From an uncultured Rhizobiaceae group bacterium (GTDB lineage: Bacteria; Pseudomonadota; Alphaproteobacteria; Rhizobiales; Rhizobiaceae): a stretch of DNA of 64,000 bases. The stretch is taken from NCBI GenBank assembly GCA_937930845.1, contig CALHBJ010000010.1:1-64000 (forward strand), read 5' to 3'. The notes under the pieces were generated by a model. That model searched no databases, was not told the DNA's origin, and saw only the letters and a program-made list of their open reading frames with translations. Below are positions 27,548-36,235 of this stretch, piece after piece. Every line of letters begins with the position of its first letter. Position 1 is the first letter of the stretch. A program made the translations under genes and the position numbers.

Positions 27548-28771
27548 ATGAACATCGCCCCCCAAAACTTCTTCCCCACGATCACAAGCAAGTCCACCGA
27601 AGAAGAACTGATCAGTGCGGCACGTTGGCTGGGGCAAAACCGTTTTGCCGATCGGGCAGAAGAATATGATCTGGAGGCAAAGTTTCCCACGGAGAATTAC
27701 GAAGACCTGCGCGCCGCCGGATTTCTCGGCCTCACCATTCCAGCCGACTATGGTGGCATTGGTGTCAGCTATGAAACCTATTGCAAAATATCCCAGGAAA
27801 TTGCCCGCTGGTGCGGGGCCACAGCTCTGACATTCAACATGCATGCGCAAACCATGTTCTGGACCGGCAGTGTGTTTGATACGACCCCCGGCTTTGACGA
27901 ACTGCGCGAAGAACAAAACCGGCGGCGCGCCAAACTCTATGCCCGTGTCCTTGAGGATGGAGCGATATTCGCTCAACCCTTCTCCGAACCCAATTCAGCA
28001 GCCGCTGCGGGCAAGGCACCTTTTGGCACCACGGCGCGCAAAGTTGAGGGCGGATGGATTGTCAACGGCGTCAAGCATTTTGCCTCTCTTGCCGGTGCTG
28101 CAAGTTATTACTCCATGATCTGCACGGTTGAGGGAATGGAGGGTCGCGACAAGATCAAGAAGGCGGTCTATTTATGCGTTCCCGAAAGCGCCGAGGGATT
28201 TGAGATATTCGGTCCCTGGGATCCGGTTGGCATGCGCGCAACCGTCTCGCGCGGGTTGAAAATGGAAGAGGTATTCGTGCCCGACGAGTTGGAATTGCTC
28301 CCGCCCGGTGTCTATTATGAATTGTCTCTAAAATGGCCACACATGTTCTTCACCCTGTGCCCCACCTATATGGGCATTTCCCAGGCAGCATTTGATTTTA
28401 CCGTCGAATATTTGCGCCCGGGCCTGCGCGACATACCGTCGAAACAGCATGCGGTTGCCCAGATGCGTCTGAAGCTGGAACAGTCCCGCGCCCTGTTTGA
28501 AACCACAATCGCCGACGCCGCCTATGGCCCGACAAAAGCACAGCGTATGCGCGCCTATGCAGCGCAATATACGATCATGGAACATTCACAGGATATCTGT
28601 TCGCTGGCCATGCGAACCTGCGGTGGGCGCACATTGTTAAAAAGCATGCCGCTTGAGCGCCTGTATCGCGAGAGCCGGTGCGGCTCGCTGATGTTGCCCT
28701 GGACAGCCGAAATCGCCGAAAACCGATTGGGTGAAGAAAGTCTGTTTGAACCGGGCGAACCCCGCGAATAG
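27548..28771 (+). CDS. Acyl-CoA dehydrogenase family protein
   Basis: A 407-residue flavoprotein of the acyl-CoA dehydrogenase superfamily. The N-terminal helical domain has LRAAGFLGLTIPADYGGIGV. The middle beta domain has IFAQPFSEPNSA and GWIVNGVKHFASLAG, and the C-terminal domain has MRLKLEQSRALFETTIADAA and CGGRTLLKSMPLERLYRESR. The usual catalytic-Glu segment (YEGT) is not present; the equivalent stretch reads CGSLMLPWTAEIAENRLG. Either the base lies elsewhere, as in some branched-chain enzymes, or the reaction is atypical. It starts 3 nt after the hydrolase stop and precedes a CoA ligase gene. Confidence 0.85.
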   Translation: MNIAPQNFFPTITSKSTEEELISAARWLGQNRFADRAEEYDLEAKFPTENYEDLRAAGFLGLTIPADYGGIGVSYETYCKISQEIARWCGATALTFNMHAQTMFWTGSVFDTTPGFDELREEQNRRRAKLYARVLEDGAIFAQPFSEPNSAAAAGKAPFGTTARKVEGGWIVNGVKHFASLAGAASYYSMICTVEGMEGRDKIKKAVYLCVPESAEGFEIFGPWDPVGMRATVSRGLKMEEVFVPDELELLPPGVYYELSLKWPHMFFTLCPTYMGISQAAFDFTVEYLRPGLRDIPSKQHAVAQMRLKLEQSRALFETTIADAAYGPTKAQRMRAYAAQYTIMEHSQDICSLAMRTCGGRTLLKSMPLERLYRESRCGSLMLPWTAEIAENRLGEESLFEPGEPRE

Positions 28772-28783
28772 GCCGCATACCCT

Positions 28784-30262
28784 ATGAATCTGACACAAAG
28801 ACTGCGCCATTGGGCCACCACCTCACCCCATGCCCCTGCCCTCGTGTTCGAAGGTGAAACAATCACGTTTCACGAACTGCAGAGCCGCTCGCAAACCACA
28901 GCCCAATTATTGGCCATGAAATACGGCGTGAAGCGCGGGGACCGGGTGGCCTTTCTTGGCCTCAATCACCCAAACATTTTATATCTGGTCTATGCCTGCG
29001 CCCATGTGGGGGCGATCTTTTCCCCCTGGAACAGCCGCCTTGCCCGCGACGAATATGCGTATCTGGTGGACAATTGCGAACCGGTGATTTGCTTTTATGA
29101 CGACCATTTTTCCGACACCGTGGCCGCACTTACAAACGCCAATTGCCAGTTCGTTCACACATCAACCCTGGATCACAATGAGCAAGGTTCAGACTGTCCC
29201 GCTGCCGATGTGGCACAGGATGATGCCCTGCTGTTGGTCTACACCTCTGGCACAACCGGCAAACCCAAAGGCGTATTGCTGTCGCGCAGTGCCGTTGATG
29301 CAAATATTGAAAACGGCAATGCCCTTTATGGGTTTCTACCGGGGCAGAACGTGTTGATCACACTGCCCCTGTTTCACGTAGGCGGATTATGTATTCTGTT
29401 GCTGCCTGCCCTGACCAATGGGGCAACGATTTATCTCCACGCAAAATTCGATCCCGGCGAAACGCTGAATGCACTGCAACGCGACCGCATTATCACCAGC
29501 ATTTTTGTCCCTGCCCAAATGTCAGCGATGATGGGCCTGGAGGGTTGGCAAGACGCCCGTTTCGACGCCATGAAATATGTTGTCATGGGATCATCAATCG
29601 TGCCCATGAATCAAACAAAAGCCTGGCACGACAAGGGCATTCCACTGAGCCAGGTTTATGGCGCAACAGAAACCGGCCCCACAGCCATCGCCATGCCCGT
29701 CGCACACGCCGTGCAGGCCGAAGGCTCCGCCGGATCGCCAGCCCACTTGTGCGAAATCGACATTCGCGATGCCCAGGGCGCATCCTGCCGCACGGGCGTC
29801 AATGGGGAAATCTGGGTCAGCGGACCCAACATATTGAGCTGCTATTGGCGCAACCACAATGAGACCGACAAAGTTCTGCAAAACGGCTGGTACAATACCG
29901 GCGACATCGGCCATGTGGATGCCAACGGCTTTTATTGGATCGTCGACCGGTCAAAAGACGTGATCATCTCCGGTGGGGAGAACATTTATCCGGCCGAAAT
30001 CGAAGCCGTTGCACTCGATCATCCAGCCATCAATGCTATTGCGATTGTTGGGCGGTCCGATCTCCATTGGGGTGAAACACCCGTTGCCGCCGTCGAACTT
30101 GCGCCGGGTGCATCATTGGAAATTGAGGAGCTGACCGCGTTTTTCAAAGACCGCATTGCCCGTTTCAAACAGCCAAAAGCGGTAATCACATTCACCAATT
30201 TGCCGCGCAATAGCATGGGTAAAATCGACAAAACAGCCATCCGCAAGGCTGTAAATTCTTAG
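28784..30262 (+). CDS. Acyl-CoA synthetase (AMP-forming, class I adenylate-forming)
   Basis: A 492-residue ANL-superfamily ligase. The P-loop is LLVYTSGTTGKPKGVLLS (A3), followed by SQVYGATETGPTAIAMP (A5), GWYNTGDIGHVDANGFYWIV (A7), DRSKDVIISGGENIYPAEIE (A8 plus hinge) and the A10 lysine in LPRNSMGKIDKTAIRKA. It activates an unknown carboxylic acid with ATP and CoA. Class features suit a short- or medium-chain or aromatic acid rather than long fatty acids. Last gene of the NicX-like operon, convergent with rplL and separated from it by a terminator hairpin. A CoA ligase and dehydrogenase are not part of the classical nicotinate pathway, so the route must differ. Confidence 0.9.
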   Translation: MNLTQRLRHWATTSPHAPALVFEGETITFHELQSRSQTTAQLLAMKYGVKRGDRVAFLGLNHPNILYLVYACAHVGAIFSPWNSRLARDEYAYLVDNCEPVICFYDDHFSDTVAALTNANCQFVHTSTLDHNEQGSDCPAADVAQDDALLLVYTSGTTGKPKGVLLSRSAVDANIENGNALYGFLPGQNVLITLPLFHVGGLCILLLPALTNGATIYLHAKFDPGETLNALQRDRIITSIFVPAQMSAMMGLEGWQDARFDAMKYVVMGSSIVPMNQTKAWHDKGIPLSQVYGATETGPTAIAMPVAHAVQAEGSAGSPAHLCEIDIRDAQGASCRTGVNGEIWVSGPNILSCYWRNHNETDKVLQNGWYNTGDIGHVDANGFYWIVDRSKDVIISGGENIYPAEIEAVALDHPAINAIAIVGRSDLHWGETPVAAVELAPGASLEIEELTAFFKDRIARFKQPKAVITFTNLPRNSMGKIDKTAIRKAVNS

Positions 30263-30290
30263 CCCACTGACCAAGATACACGTTCAGATA

Positions 30291-30325
30291 CAAAAATGGC
30301 CCCGCATCGTTTGTTGCGGAGCCAT
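30291..30325 (-). terminator. rho-independent terminator of rplJL
   Basis: On the minus strand ATGGCTCCGCA/TGCGGGGCCAT forms a 10-11-bp stem with an 8-nt loop, followed by TTTTTG, just past the rplL stop. rplJL transcription is therefore uncoupled from rpoBC in this genome. Confidence 0.85.
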
Positions 30326-30353
30326 TGAATTGTGTCTCGAAAGACCTGCGAAC

Positions 30354-30728
30354 TTACTTCAGTTCGACAGAAGCACCAGCTTCTTCGAGCTGTTTCTTCA
30401 GCTCTTCTGCTTCGCCTTTTGAGATGCCTTCTTTGATAGGCTTTGGAGCGCCTTCGACGAGGTCTTTGGCTTCTTTCAGGCCAAGACCCGTGATGCCGCG
30501 AACTTCTTTGATGACGTTGATTTTCTTGTCGCCAGCAGCAGTCAAAATGACGTCAAACTCGTCTTTTTCTTCAGCAGCTTCAGCAGCAGGTGCAGCACCA
30601 GCAGCAGCAACAGCCACAGGAGCAGCGGCGGAAACGCCCCAGTGCTCTTCCAGCATTTTTGAAAGTTCAGCAGCTTCCAGCACGGTCAGTGCGGACAGGT
30701 CGTCTACGATCTTTTGAAGATCAGCCAT
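30354..30728 (-). CDS. rplL: 50S ribosomal protein L7/L12
   Basis: A 124-residue stalk protein that recruits translation factors to the ribosome. It has the N-terminal dimerisation helix ([20 protein letters not shown]), an Ala/Pro hinge ([19 protein letters not shown]) and the C-terminal factor-binding domain ([20 protein letters not shown]). Two ATGs lie 6 nt apart. The second (30728) has AAGGAA at 7-nt spacing while the first has none, so I start there. It follows rplJ by 79 nt. Unusually, rpoB does not follow; a terminator does. Confidence 0.97.
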   Translation of the reverse strand: MADLQKIVDDLSALTVLEAAELSKMLEEHWGVSAAAPVAVAAAGAAPAAEAAEEKDEFDVILTAAGDKKINVIKEVRGITGLGLKEAKDLVEGAPKPIKEGISKGEAEELKKQLEEAGASVELK

Positions 30729-30807
30729 ATTCATATTCCTTGCGTATGTTCGTCAATTCGAACGAATGGTTGAAATGCCCTCGCGGGCGTAATTGGGTTG
30801 AAGTCCG

Positions 30808-31326
30808 CTACGCGGCTTCCTCTTTTGTCGAGTAGGCCCCGATGACACGTGCCACAGCACCAGCCGGTGCGTTGGTCAGCATCGCGATGCGCTGTGCAGG
30901 CGTATTGATCATACCAATGATCTTACCGCGCAGTTCATCAATCGACGGCATTGTGGCCAGAGCCTTCACACCGTTTTCATCGAGGTTGGTCGCGCCCATG
31001 GCGCCGCCCAGAATAACGAGCTTGTCGTTTTTCTTGGCGAACTCACTGGCCGCTTTCGGGGCTGCCACAGGATCGTCTGCAAAGGCGATCAGTGTCGGGC
31101 CTGTAAACAGGCCAGACATGTGTTCAGCTTCCGTACCCTCAAGAGCAAGCTTGACGAGGCGGTTCTTCGCGACTTTGACTGTGCCACCTGCAGCGCGCAT
31201 CGACGACCGAAAATCGGTCATTTCTGCCACTGACAGACCGGCATAATGTGCCACCACGACGGAGCCCGCGCCCGAAAGCGTGTCCTTCATCTCAGCGACA
31301 AATTCGCGTTTTTCCGCTCTTTCCAA
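30808..31326 (-). CDS. rplJ: 50S ribosomal protein L10 (TTG start)
   Basis: A 172-residue stalk base protein that anchors L7/L12 dimers. The family sequence [12 protein letters not shown] begins at a TTG codon (31326), which has GGAG about 8 nt upstream. The ORF track start at 31413 adds an N-terminal extension unlike L10. Conserved [20 protein letters not shown] and [20 protein letters not shown] are present. Divergent from a NUDIX gene, and separated from rplA by that gene and a phosphate transporter. L10-L12 usually represses its own mRNA. Confidence 0.96.
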   Translation of the reverse strand: MERAEKREFVAEMKDTLSGAGSVVVAHYAGLSVAEMTDFRSSMRAAGGTVKVAKNRLVKLALEGTEAEHMSGLFTGPTLIAFADDPVAAPKAASEFAKKNDKLVILGGAMGATNLDENGVKALATMPSIDELRGKIIGMINTPAQRIAMLTNAPAGAVARVIGAYSTKEEAA

Positions 31327-31560
31327 TTTGTCTCTCCAGTATGCCCCTCCCCAATATGGAGAAAAGCGCACAAATGTACGCCGGGGGCGGTTTCCGTTTA
31401 CAACCGATCCCAAGGGAACCCAGGGGATCAGTTGCGCTCAGTTCCTGCCCCCTTGCATTTTCAATGGAAAAAACAAGGCAATCGTTCGAACCATACCGTC
31501 CCGCCAAAGCGGGAACAAAATCCGGTTCTTCCGTCTGTGCAGGCAATTAAGGCTTGCGCC
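31327..31560 (-). promoter_or_regulatory. Candidate rplJ 5' leader (possible L10-type autoregulatory RNA)
   Basis: The 450-nt gap between rplJ and the NUDIX gene holds no credible gene. On the minus strand it contains two hairpins upstream of the rplJ ribosome-binding site: TCCCGC-TTT-GGCGGGA, and GATCCC paired with GGGATC around CCCTTG. A structured L10 leader is known upstream of rplJ in many bacteria. I cannot confirm the kink-turn consensus by eye, so this stays tentative. Confidence 0.3.
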
Positions 31561-31776
31561 TCCTGCAGTCTTGGACAGGGTGGAAAGCATCAGCCTTCCT
31601 TCACACCATAAGGTGCGGCGGTGATATGACAGAGCTCGGCGCAATTATCAAGTGGCAATCACCGCCACAACAATGAGGTAACCGCCCCTGCTCGTGTTGA
31701 AGCCTGCCACAAAACTCCCCAATTGCAGAATAGTGCGACAGGGGTATTCTGTTGCAAAAGCAAATCGGTGATTCCC

Positions 31777-32214
31777 ATGCATAGAATTGGTACTATTCCA
31801 TTTGACATAAAAGGCGACCTGATGGCCCTGTTGTTTGTCACGTCCCAGACCCGGGGCCGCTGGATATTGCCCAAGGGCCTGGCCAAACAGGGCGAGACCC
31901 ATGCGCAAACCTGCGAGCGCGAAAGCTTTGAAGAAGCGGGTATCAAGGGCATCGTCATGGAGAATTTCCCCGTGACGGTTTCCATCAACAAGCAATCGGA
32001 AGATGGCAAAAAGGCTATTCCTGTCACCTACTATCCCCTGCTGGTGGAAGATCAGTATGACGAATGGCCGGAAATGAATAAACGGGAACGGCACTGGGCG
32101 CTCCTAAACGATGCGTCCAAAGTGACCTATCGGGAAGACTATCTGGGATTGATCAAGAGCTTTGAGGCAATTGCACCCTGGGTCAAAGAAGCTGCAAAAG
32201 AGCATAGATCGTAG
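31777..32214 (+). CDS. NUDIX hydrolase (diphosphoinositol/diadenosine polyphosphate type)
   Basis: A nucleoside-diphosphate-X hydrolase of about 145 residues. The complete Nudix box is GLAKQGETHAQTCERESFEE followed by AGI (Gx5Ex7REUxEExGU). The preceding FVTSQTRGRWILPKG matches the DIPP/Ap4A-type subfamily. The ORF track starts at a TTG (31723). I use the ATG at 31777, but no strong ribosome-binding site supports either. The 3' end overlaps the convergent phosphate transporter by 32 nt. The pair sits as an insertion between rplA and rplJ; polyphosphate or diphosphoinositol substrates would suit a phosphate-transporter neighbour. Confidence 0.85.
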   Translation: MHRIGTIPFDIKGDLMALLFVTSQTRGRWILPKGLAKQGETHAQTCERESFEEAGIKGIVMENFPVTVSINKQSEDGKKAIPVTYYPLLVEDQYDEWPEMNKRERHWALLNDASKVTYREDYLGLIKSFEAIAPWVKEAAKEHRS

Positions 32215-33673
32215 CAGCCAGCGCGGCAGATGCCGGAACGGTGATAACCCAGGCCGCCGCAATGGACATCACAAAGCGCCGCCGAACCAGATAGCGCTTG
32301 CGGCGTTGTGACGGGGTCGCAAATGCGTCCTCAGACGTGGCATTGAGCTTGTGACCGGGGCGCAACTTCTTGCGATTGGGATTTTCTGAATATTCCCGAA
32401 GGAATCCCACGCCAAATACCGCACCCACGGCAATATGCGTTGAACTCACGGGCAGACCCAGTGTTGTGGCGATGAGCACTGTCACAGCCGCCGAGAGCGC
32501 CACACAATAAGCCCTTGGCGAATTAAGCCGGGTAATTTTCTCCCCCACAACCGCAATCAGTTTGGGGCCAAACAATCCCAGTCCCAGCGCGATGCCGAAC
32601 GCACCAACCACCATCACCCACAAGGGAATTGAAACACTTTTGGCAATCTCGCTGTCGCCAATGGTCGACACGATAGCGGCCAGTGGTCCCACAGCATTGG
32701 CCACATCATTTGCCCCATGGGCAAACGATAACAACGCTGCACCAATGATCAAGGGCACGTTGAAGAGCTTGTAGACTTCCTTTTTCGTGTTCTCCATTCC
32801 CACCACGCGATTGCGAATATAGGGGCGCGAAAGAAAGTAGGCGACGCCGAACGACAGACAGGAAAACAGGAACACTTCGATCAGGGATGGCCTCCAGATC
32901 TTTTTCAGCCCCTTCATCGCCATATAGGCAGCAAAGGCAGCCGCCATCAGCCCAATCATCACGGGCACCCAACGCTTTGCCGCCGCCAAACGATCTGGAA
33001 CGTTGAAGATATTCACCTTGATGAACAGCAACAACCCCGCGGCAACCAAGGCACCAAACACAGGCGAAATGATCCAGCTGGCCGCAATTGCCGACATGGT
33101 CACCCAATTGACCAGACCAACACCGGCAGCTGCGACCCCTGCACCGAGCACGCCGCCCACAATTGAATGGGTTGTGGACACCGGCGCGCTCAATACGGTC
33201 GCCAGATTGATCCACAATCCCGCCGCCAGCAAAGCGCTGAGCATGAGATAACGGAATTCTTCAACCGAGACCTCGCCACCGGGGGAAATAATGCCCTTCG
33301 ACACCGTCTTCACCACATCACCACCGGCCAGCAAGGCCCCTGCACTTTCGCAAATTGCAGCAATAACCACGGCAGCGCCCACAGTTAAAACGCGGCCACC
33401 CACAGCCGGGCCCATATTATTGGCCACATCATTGGCGCCAATATTGAGGGCCATATAACCGCCAATCACAGCAGCAATAACGATCAGCAGAGTTTCCTCG
33501 CCCAACCCCACATGGGAACGCCCCACAAACACCGCCACCAGCGCCAAAAACACCAGCGAAAGACCAACAGGCACAACGATGCCGCTGACAGACATGAACT
33601 GGGACTGGCCGAACCGGAACCGGCGCAAATCGTTGATATATCTGTTCTCGGAACTCTTTTCGGAAGGGCTCAT
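32183..33673 (-). CDS. pitA: PiT-family inorganic phosphate transporter
   Basis: A 496-residue inner-membrane symporter for (metal-)phosphate. The two inverted PiT signatures are NIGANDVANNMGPAVGGR near the N-terminus and FAHGANDVANAVGPLAAIV in the second half. Further landmarks are SAPVSTTHSIVGGVLGAG and LPVSSTHIAVGAVFGVG. A cytoplasmic basic loop (NPNRKKLRPGHK) precedes the last helix. The ORF track starts at TTG 33688; the ATG at 33673 (MSPSEKSSENRYIND) is preferred. No PhoU-like partner is adjacent. It overlaps the NUDIX gene tail-to-tail. Confidence 0.93.
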   Translation of the reverse strand: MSPSEKSSENRYINDLRRFRFGQSQFMSVSGIVVPVGLSLVFLALVAVFVGRSHVGLGEETLLIVIAAVIGGYMALNIGANDVANNMGPAVGGRVLTVGAAVVIAAICESAGALLAGGDVVKTVSKGIISPGGEVSVEEFRYLMLSALLAAGLWINLATVLSAPVSTTHSIVGGVLGAGVAAAGVGLVNWVTMSAIAASWIISPVFGALVAAGLLLFIKVNIFNVPDRLAAAKRWVPVMIGLMAAAFAAYMAMKGLKKIWRPSLIEVFLFSCLSFGVAYFLSRPYIRNRVVGMENTKKEVYKLFNVPLIIGAALLSFAHGANDVANAVGPLAAIVSTIGDSEIAKSVSIPLWVMVVGAFGIALGLGLFGPKLIAVVGEKITRLNSPRAYCVALSAAVTVLIATTLGLPVSSTHIAVGAVFGVGFLREYSENPNRKKLRPGHKLNATSEDAFATPSQRRKRYLVRRRFVMSIAAAWVITVPASAALAATIYALLQLL

Positions 33674-33884
33674 GAATTTCGTCGCCAAAACTGGGAAAAC
33701 GCATCGCGTAACGGTGCCGCACTCTAGCCACGAATGGGGGTGTTCAGAAATCGAAAATTTGAGTTGTACAAAGACTTCTCACCGGCGTGTTTTAGCCGTT
33801 TTGCCCTGCAACGGGCATCATTTGCGCGCAAATGCTCCCATGTCGGGCCGGTACAGATGCGCAATCCCACCATCAAACCCAAAC

Positions 33885-33916
33885 AAAAAAGGCCCCGGAT
33901 TGCGCCGGGGCCTTTT
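33885..33916 (-). terminator. rho-independent terminator of rplKA
   Basis: On the minus strand AAAAGGCCCCGG-CGCAAT-CCGGGGCCTTTTTTG gives a very strong GC-rich stem plus T-run, 24 nt after the rplA stop. It isolates the rplK-rplA transcript from rplJL downstream. Confidence 0.93.
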
Positions 33917-33940
33917 AGAATTTGATTGGAAATGCCTGCC

Positions 33941-34642
33941 TTAGCTGGCTGGCATCACAGTCGACGGATCCACTTTAACGCCTGGGCCCATTGTCGAAGA
34001 AATCGCAATGCGCTTCACGTAAGTACCCTTAGCGCCGGCTGGCTTGGCTTTGAGCACAGCTTCAGCGAGCGCTTTGATATTTTCTTCAAGCGCGGCGGCG
34101 TCAAAGCTGGCCTTGCCGATACCGGCATGGATGACACCGGCTTTTTCCACGCGGAACTCCACCGAACCACCTTTGGCGTCTTTAACCGCCTGGGTCACGT
34201 CTGGTGTGACGGTTCCAACACGCGGGTTTGGCATCAGGCCGCGAGGACCAAGCACCTTACCCAAACGACCCACAAGGGCCATCATGTCGGGCGTGGCGAT
34301 GATCCGGTCAAACGGAATGTCGCCGCCCTGGATGCGTTCCATCAGCTCTTCTGCACCCACCACATCAGCACCGGCAGCAGTTGCTTCTTCAGCTTTTGCA
34401 TCACGTGCAAATACGGCCACACGCATGTTCTTGCCGGTTCCGTTTGGCATGGTGATCACACCACGAACCATCTGGTCCGCATGGCGTGGGTCAACACCCA
34501 GGTTCATGGCAACTTCAACGGTTTCGTCAAATTTTGCCTTGGCGCCATTCTTGATGACGGTGATCGCTTCACTAAGAGCGTAAAGCTTTTTGCGGTCGAG
34601 TCCCTCACGGGCAGCCTCTAGGCGTTTTCCTGCTTTTGCCAT
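33941..34642 (-). CDS. rplA: 50S ribosomal protein L1
   Basis: A 233-residue ribosomal protein of the L1 stalk and translational repressor of the rplKA mRNA. Signatures include [35 protein letters not shown] and the L1 motif [21 protein letters not shown]-type segment (here ending [12 protein letters not shown]). It starts 4 nt downstream of rplK and ends before a strong terminator. Confidence 0.98.
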   Translation of the reverse strand: MAKAGKRLEAAREGLDRKKLYALSEAITVIKNGAKAKFDETVEVAMNLGVDPRHADQMVRGVITMPNGTGKNMRVAVFARDAKAEEATAAGADVVGAEELMERIQGGDIPFDRIIATPDMMALVGRLGKVLGPRGLMPNPRVGTVTPDVTQAVKDAKGGSVEFRVEKAGVIHAGIGKASFDAAALEENIKALAEAVLKAKPAGAKGTYVKRIAISSTMGPGVKVDPSTVMPAS

Positions 34643-34646
34643 CTGA

Positions 34647-35075
34647 TTAACCCTCTACCTTCAGGCCCATGGAACGGGCGGAACCTTCGATCATCAGCAT
34701 TGCCTGATCGATATCGTTGGCGTTGAGGTCTTTCATTTTTGCTTCCGCAATTTCACGGACCTGATCACGGCTCACAGAACCAGCAACCGAACGGCCCGGT
34801 TCCTTGGAACCGGATTTCAGGTTGGCAGCCTTCTTCAAAAGATAGGACGCCGGCGGCGTCTTCATTTTGAAAGTAAAGGATTTATCCTGGAAAATCGTGA
34901 TGGTAACAGGCACAGGTGCGCCTTTTTCCATGTCCTGTGAAGCCGCGTTAAACGCCTTACAGAATTCCATGATGTTCAATCCGCGTTGACCCAAAGCCGG
35001 GCCGATGGGCGGGGAAGGAGAAGCACTGCCCGCAGGCACCTGCAGCTTCAGGTAACCCTGAATTTTCTTGGCCAT
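34647..35075 (-). CDS. rplK: 50S ribosomal protein L11
   Basis: A 142-residue GTPase-centre protein that binds 23S rRNA and factors. It has the N-terminal domain [20 protein letters not shown] with [11 protein letters not shown], and the C-terminal RNA-binding domain ending in [18 protein letters not shown]. The ATG start is standard. It follows nusG after a 212-nt gap containing a candidate L1 target. Confidence 0.98.
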   Translation of the reverse strand: MAKKIQGYLKLQVPAGSASPSPPIGPALGQRGLNIMEFCKAFNAASQDMEKGAPVPVTITIFQDKSFTFKMKTPPASYLLKKAANLKSGSKEPGRSVAGSVSRDQVREIAEAKMKDLNANDIDQAMLMIEGSARSMGLKVEG

Positions 35076-35160
35076 TTTCTCTGCCTTTTATTATGCGCCA
35101 GATAGACTGGAGCGTTTCATGTGAATGTTCGAAAGCATGACGCTGGCGAACGTTGCAGCT

Positions 35161-35207
35161 GCGTGGTTTGGAATTGGAAACCGGCCAGGCCCCTCACCTC
35201 CCACACA
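35161..35207 (-). promoter_or_regulatory. Candidate ribosomal protein L1 binding site in the rplKA leader
   Basis: On the minus strand GTGTGGGAGG and AAACCACGC can pair (GTGG/CCAC) around a bulged GAGG...GGCC region about 85-130 nt upstream of rplK. L1 represses rplKA by binding a leader element with a GTGGGA...CCAC arrangement. Position and core sequence fit, but I have not folded or aligned it. Confidence 0.4.
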
Positions 35208-35287
35208 GATTTTCCAGACCCGTGGCCCATTGGCCAGCATCTGGAATTTCGTTTCCGCCGCCAGACGCATCCGGCAGCTGGAAAAAA

Positions 35288-35818
35288 TCAGACTTTCTCG
35301 ACCTGCCCATATTCCAGATCGACAGGTGTTGCCCGACCGAAGATCGACACTTCCACCTTGAGGCGGGCACGTTCCTCATCAACTTCTTCAACGGTTCCGC
35401 TGAATGAAGCAAATGGGCCATCGGAAACCCGAACGCTTTCGCCAATTTCGAACATGACGGAGGGTTTGGGACGATCAACACCTTCCTGAACCTGATTCAG
35501 GATGCGGTCGGCTTCTTTGTTGGTAATCGGCAACGGCTTGTTGTCGGCACCCAGAAAGCCGGTCACTTTGGGCGTATTTTTAATCAGGTGATAGGCTTCG
35601 TCGGTCATTTCCATACGGGCCAGCACATAGCCTGGGAAAAACTTCCGCTCCGCATCGACCTTGCGGCCCTTGCGCACTTCGACAACCTTTTCAACCGGCA
35701 CGAGAATCTGCTCGAACAAATGCTCAAGCCCCTTCTGACGCGCTTGCTCTTCAATTGCTTCAACTACCTTTTTTTCGAAATTCGAATAGGCGTGAATGAT
35801 GTACCACCGCATGGCCAT
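35288..35818 (-). CDS. nusG: Transcription termination/antitermination factor NusG
   Basis: A 176-residue elongation factor that bridges RNA polymerase to Rho or ribosomes. The NGN domain begins RWYIIHAYSNFEKKV and contains FFPGYVLARM and LIKNTPKVTGFLG. The C-terminal KOW domain has GESVRVSDGPFASFSGTVEEV. Two in-frame ATGs occur 6 nt apart (35818 and 35812) and either may be used. It follows secE after 28 nt, as in the standard secE-nusG pair. Confidence 0.97.
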   Translation of the reverse strand: MAMRWYIIHAYSNFEKKVVEAIEEQARQKGLEHLFEQILVPVEKVVEVRKGRKVDAERKFFPGYVLARMEMTDEAYHLIKNTPKVTGFLGADNKPLPITNKEADRILNQVQEGVDRPKPSVMFEIGESVRVSDGPFASFSGTVEEVDEERARLKVEVSIFGRATPVDLEYGQVEKV

Positions 35819-35846
35819 GAATTAGGTCCGTCCTCGTTTGCAGCTT

Positions 35847-36038
35847 CTAGCTGAACAATAGCCCTGTGCCGTAGCTCAAGAACTGGTCAACGATAAAAAA
35901 GAATACCGCTGTCATAAAAACGAGTATCAACGTCATGATGGTCGTGGTCACCGTCTCACGACGAGTTGGCCAAACAACTTTTGCAACTTCAGCACGTACC
36001 TGCTGGAGAAATGTAAATGGATTGGTTTTGGAAGCCAC
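35847..36038 (-). CDS. secE: Preprotein translocase subunit SecE (GTG start)
   Basis: A 63-residue single-span SecE of the SecYEG translocon. The amphipathic helix FLQQVRAEVAKVVWPTRRET precedes one transmembrane helix (TTIMTLILVFMTAVFFFIVD). The start codon is GTG with GAGG 8 nt upstream. It is first in the secE-nusG-rplK-rplA run. The tRNA-Trp that usually precedes it in Proteobacteria is absent. Confidence 0.95.
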   Translation of the reverse strand: MASKTNPFTFLQQVRAEVAKVVWPTRRETVTTTIMTLILVFMTAVFFFIVDQFLSYGTGLLFS

Positions 36039-36151
36039 GAACTTAACCTCTTCAGGGAGCGGCCACCTGGTGCGACGACAACCTGTTTTTAAACAGCAAA
36101 CGGGGTGCGCTTAACTCGTTAAGAGTAAAACACACCCGATCTAGAACCGAG

Positions 36152-36180
36152 TATCTATATCCCACGCCGCGCACATGCAA
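36152..36180 (-). promoter_or_regulatory. Possible sigma-70 promoter of secE-nusG
   Basis: On the minus strand TTGCAT is followed by an AT-rich block GATATAGATAC that offers a -10 at 15-17-bp spacing, about 115 nt before secE. The downstream leader contains the palindrome CTGTTTAAAAACAG. The exact hexamer is ambiguous. Confidence 0.35.
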
Positions 36181-36235
36181 GTGGCATGGGAAGAAATTGC
36201 CCCTGGAAATGCCATTGGCAGCACAATGAAATTGC

